Below are positions 61,501 through 64,000 of a stretch of DNA of 64,000 nt, in pieces; the first letter of the stretch is position 1, and each line of letters begins with the position of its first letter. The stretch covers positions 1,674,001 through 1,738,000 of the forward strand of contig JAYJMM010000009.1 in the NCBI GenBank assembly GCA_037349105.1. The letters run 5' to 3'. The notes below the pieces were generated by a model that did not search any database, was not told where the DNA came from, and was given only the letters and a program-made list of their open reading frames with translations. Origin of the DNA: Limnomonas spitsbergensis (taxonomy: Eukaryota; Chlorophyta; Chlorophyceae; Chlamydomonadales). Made by a program: the position numbers and the translations under genes.

Positions 61501-64000
61501 CCCTTACCTGCCACCTTCTCCCCAGCCCAGAAGTACACATGGTAGGTGTTTAGGGTTTAGGGCTTCGGTTTTAGGGGTACGGGTATGTTTTCAACCTCGC
61601 ACCTACTAGCCCACCACCGCCCAGAGGTGCGCATACTAGACTTTTCAGATCAAGGGTTCAGAGCACTGACGATTTCACACCACTATCCCATACCTGCAGA
61701 AATCCCCAAACTCTCTGACTGTCTATACCAGCTTGCCACACCCACCAGCACACCGCAGCCCAAAAGTACACGTAATCAGAGCCTTTAGGGTTCAGGGATA
61801 AGGGCATTGGCAAGTTAACACCCTACACATTTAGGATGTGGGGTTTAGGGCATTGGCAAGTTTACACCCTAAACCTTTAGGGTTCAGGGTTATGGGTATT
61901 GGCAATGCACGTAACCAGCATTTAGGATCCAGGGTTTAGGGTTTAGGGTTATGGCAATTTACACCCTGAACCCTGTCCCACACCTGCCAGCTCACCTCAG
62001 CCCAGAGGTACACGTAGTAAGCCGCAGCATAGCTGGACGATGCGAACAAATGCTGGAAGTGCGCTGGACGGTGCCTCATCACGATGCCCTAAGGTTCAGG
62101 GTACAGGGTTCAGGGTGCTGGGTTCAGGGTTCAGGGTGCTGAGTTCAGGGTGCTGGGTTCAGGGTTAAGGTAGAGCTTTACCCCTATAACCAAAGGTACA
62201 CGCAGTAGGCCGCTGCGCAGCTCCGCCATACGAACAAATGCTGGAAGTGCGCCGGACGGTGCCTCATCACGATACCCTAAGGTTCAGGGTTCAGGGTTCA
62301 GGGTTAGGGTAGAGCTTTAACCCTGGGACCAGAGGTACATGTAGTAGGCTGCAGCAAAGCTGGACCATACGAACAAGTGCTGGCGGTGTGCTGGGCGATG
62401 CCTCATCGCGATGCCCTAAGGCTCAGGGTTCAGGGTTTAGGGTGTGGAGATACGGCAGAGCTAGAACCTTGGGATCAGAGGTACATGTAGTAGGCCGCAG
62501 CGAAGCTGGACTATGCGGACAAGTGTTGGAGGTGAGCCAGGCCCGAGGGGTCAGGGCAGCATGTGAGGGGATAGCATGGCATGCTTTAACCTCACACCTG
62601 TGGCATGCCCAAGCGTGCCAGCTCCTTGTCCTCGAAGTCATTGAGGTCCAGCGCCTGGGTCTGCTCAGCAGTCAGCTGATGAAGGGCCTGGTCCACTAGG
62701 GCAGACGCGGTGTACCTTACAAGAGTAAAGCAGGACAGGATCTTGAGTGAAGAAGGGTGGCGGATATGGTGTGAATAAGAGTGATGCAGATGGTCTGCTC
62801 AGCAGTCAGCTGATGAAGGGCCTGGTCCACTAGGGCAGACGCGGTGTACCTAAACAAATTGTGTGAAGAAGGGTGGCGGATATGGTGTGAAAAGAGTGAT
62901 GCAGATGGTCTGCTCAGCAGTCAGCTGATGAAGGGCCTGGTCCACTAGGGCAGACGCGGTGTACCTTACAAGAGTAAAGCAGGACAGGATCTTGAGTGAA
63001 GAAGGGTGGCGGATATGGTGTGAATAAGAGTGATGCAGATGGTCTGCTCAGCAGTCAGCTGATGAAGGGCCTGGTCCACTAGGGCAGACGCGGTGGTGTG
63101 AAGAAGGGTGGCGGATATGGTGTGAATAAGAGTGATGCAGATAGAAGGCCTGGTCCAGTAGGGCAGATGCGGTGTACCTACACAAAAAGGAGATTGTGTA
63201 AAGAAGGGTAACGGATATGGTGTGAACAAGAGTGATGCAGATGGTCAGCTCAGCAGTCAGCTGATGGAGGGCCTGGACCACTAGGGCAGACGCGGTGTAC
63301 CTACTGAAAAATAATGCAAGACAAGAGATTGTGTGAAGAAGGGTGATGGATGTGGTGTGAAGAAGAGTGGCAGCTGTGGTGTGAAGAAGGGTGGCGGATG
63401 TGGTGTGGAAGAGGGTGATGCAGATGGAGAGCCTGGTCCACCAGAGCTGAAGCGGTGTACTTGTAAAATAAATAAATTTGACGTTCCACGATTGACGGAG
63501 ATGGTATGAACAAGAGTGGCAGAGGTGGTGTGAGGAAGAGTGTCAGGGATGGTGTGAACAAGAGTTATACAGATGGAGGGGCCTGGTCCAACAGAGCTGA
63601 AGCGATGTGTGCCTGAAAAATAAAAACATTTTATGCTATAAGGTGCCAACAAGGGTGATGGAGATGGTGTGAACAAGTGTGCCATGGATGGTGTGAACAA
63701 GAGTAATACCGTTGGAAGGCCTAGTTCACCAGAGCTGGAGCGGTGCACCTGGGGAAAAGTTAGATGGTGTGAGGAAGGGTGGCGGAGATAGTGTGAACAC
63801 CAATGACATAGATGGTGTGAACACGAGTAATACCGTTGGAGGGCTTGGTTCACCAGAGCTGAAGCGGTGCACCTGGGGAAAAGTTAGATGGTGTGAGGAA
63901 GGGTGGCGGAGATAGTATGAACAATAATGGCAGAGATGGTGTGAACAAGAGTGTACCGTTGGAAGGCCTGGTTCACCAGAGCTGAAGCGGTGCACCTGGG
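58376..64000 (-). CDS. M3-family zinc oligopeptidase, C-terminal three exons
   Basis: Exons 62715-62598, 62088-61996 and 58582-58376 join in phase to a ~138-residue C-terminus; the rest, including the HExxH zinc site, lies right of 64000. Landmarks: [84 protein letters not shown]. This is the signature order of thimet/oligopeptidase A/dipeptidyl carboxypeptidase-type M3 peptidases, which degrade short peptides; organellar versions clear presequence peptides. The His of AHF and the Tyr residues of YYVYLW, which shape the substrate site in the family, are present. All three exons carry arrays of edge copies. Confidence 0.9.
58588..60700. repeat. 2.1-kb GTGTGG/GTGTGA hexamer array
   Basis: About 350 hexamers of two kinds, GTGTGG and GTGTGA, in irregular order with rare TTTGAG, GTGCGA and GTGTGT variants, beginning six bases upstream of the last-exon acceptor and ending in GGAGGAGG-rich sequence. 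All frames are open, giving fake ORFs of up to 816 codons. TG-rich DNA of this kind can adopt Z-DNA. Confidence 0.98.
60780..61420. repeat. Acceptor-edge copies of the M3 last exon
   Basis: Three copies (about 60785-60850, 61020-61055, 61355-61420) of GAATGCCTCGAAGCCGTCGG CGTCCAACACCTAG, the complement of acceptor plus first ~50 coding bases. They lie upstream in transcript order; the hexamer array separates them from the true exon. GGGCGGGGCGAGCC (60900-61000) and ACGGTACGGATACGG (61080-61145) short repeats lie between. Confidence 0.92.
61500..61995. repeat. Donor-edge copies of the M3 penultimate exon
   Basis: Truncated copies at about 61505-61545, 61605-61640 and 61735-61775 preserve CACCGCAGCCCAGAGGTACA CGTA, the complement of YVYLWAE plus donor. 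GGGTTTAGGGTTCAGGG filler lies between. Confidence 0.85.
61996..62088 (-). CDS. M3 peptidase penultimate exon
   Basis: Acceptor [26 protein letters not shown] then [11 protein letters not shown], donor GTGAGC; phase 0 both ends. Chosen over the three upstream copies because it alone has a correct donor and the family's SYAAxYYxYLW. Confidence 0.93.
62185..62540. repeat. Three upstream copies of the M3 penultimate exon
   Basis: Copies at about 62190-62276, 62327-62416 and 62478-62535. The first two are open throughout (62327-62416 reads [15 protein letters not shown] ... YMYLW) but lack a usable donor next to LW; the third is truncated. Substitutions such as YCVYLWL remove conserved residues. 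Confidence 0.93.
62598..62715 (-). CDS. M3 peptidase antepenultimate exon
   Basis: Acceptor TTGTAAG, completing a codon, then [20 protein letters not shown] and [19 protein letters not shown], donor GTGTGA. It continues in phase into GIVMRH; the family has LGMP-x-x-I-x-x-RHR here. Confidence 0.92.
62716..64000. repeat. Acceptor-edge copies of the M3 antepenultimate exon
   Basis: About ten copies running off the window (near 62792, 62910, 63045, 63140, 63245, 63430, 63575, 63712, 63838, 63965) of GGCCTGGTCCACTAGGGCAG ACGCGGTGTACCT, the complement of acceptor plus [10 protein letters not shown]. Units near the true exon also retain QLTAEQT; distant ones have diverged (CACCAGAGCTGAAGCGG). A GATGGTGTGAACAAGAGTGA 20-mer fills the intervals. 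Confidence 0.95.

Overview
This is a eukaryotic nuclear window, most likely from a green alga, probably a chlamydomonadalean chlorophyte. The evidence is plant-type (TTTAGGG)n interstitial telomere-like tracts, intron-rich genes with GTGAG/GTGCG-type donors and short exons, Ala/Gln/Gly-rich exons, and a TKL-type kinase whose catalytic loop reads HGDLKAANV. No species is assigned. Nearly all of the long open reading frames are artefacts of tandem repeats whose period is a multiple of three. The real genes are chains of short exons that I joined by hand from splice sites and phase.

Layout. (1) About 768-27454, minus strand: a myristoylation-motif protein kinase. Twelve phase-compatible exons are recognised, from MGCISS at 27454 to an exon at 768-848, and the 3' end lies outside the window. 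Its introns hold a dozen mini/microsatellites, including a 5.7-kb G/C-skewed satellite at 9240-14920. (2) 29823-30241, minus: a compact two-exon gene for a 107-aa single-span membrane protein. (3) 32462-34410, minus: a decayed Ty3/gypsy-like pol 3' part (integrase zinc finger, DDE core, C-terminal domain) with a C4HC3 PHD finger. (4) 35154-53162, plus: a complete SelO/YdiU protein-AMPylase gene in 15 exons, with a mitochondrial-type N-terminus and Cys in place of selenocysteine at the C-terminus. (5) 55150-56243, minus: one or two unassigned ORFs. (6) 56560-57880: an 82-bp satellite related to a short dispersed repeat. (7) 58376 to beyond 64000, minus: the last three exons of an M3-family zinc oligopeptidase.

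The most striking feature is shared by all three large genes, on both strands. Most exons are accompanied by a tandem array of partial, decaying copies of one exon edge. These are either intron end + acceptor + start of exon (arrays lying upstream), or end of exon + donor + start of intron (arrays lying downstream). Units are typically about 40-160 bp, arrays have 1 to about 10 copies, and telomere-like CCTAAACC/GGTTTAGGG filler is common between copies. Even the terminal exons of SelO and the M3 peptidase have copies beyond the stop codon, so the process is not confined to introns. The arrays create dozens of decoy splice sites, some of which would insert in-frame duplicated peptide. I am not aware of a described system that produces exon-edge arrays this systematically. 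Everything functional here is inferred from sequence alone.
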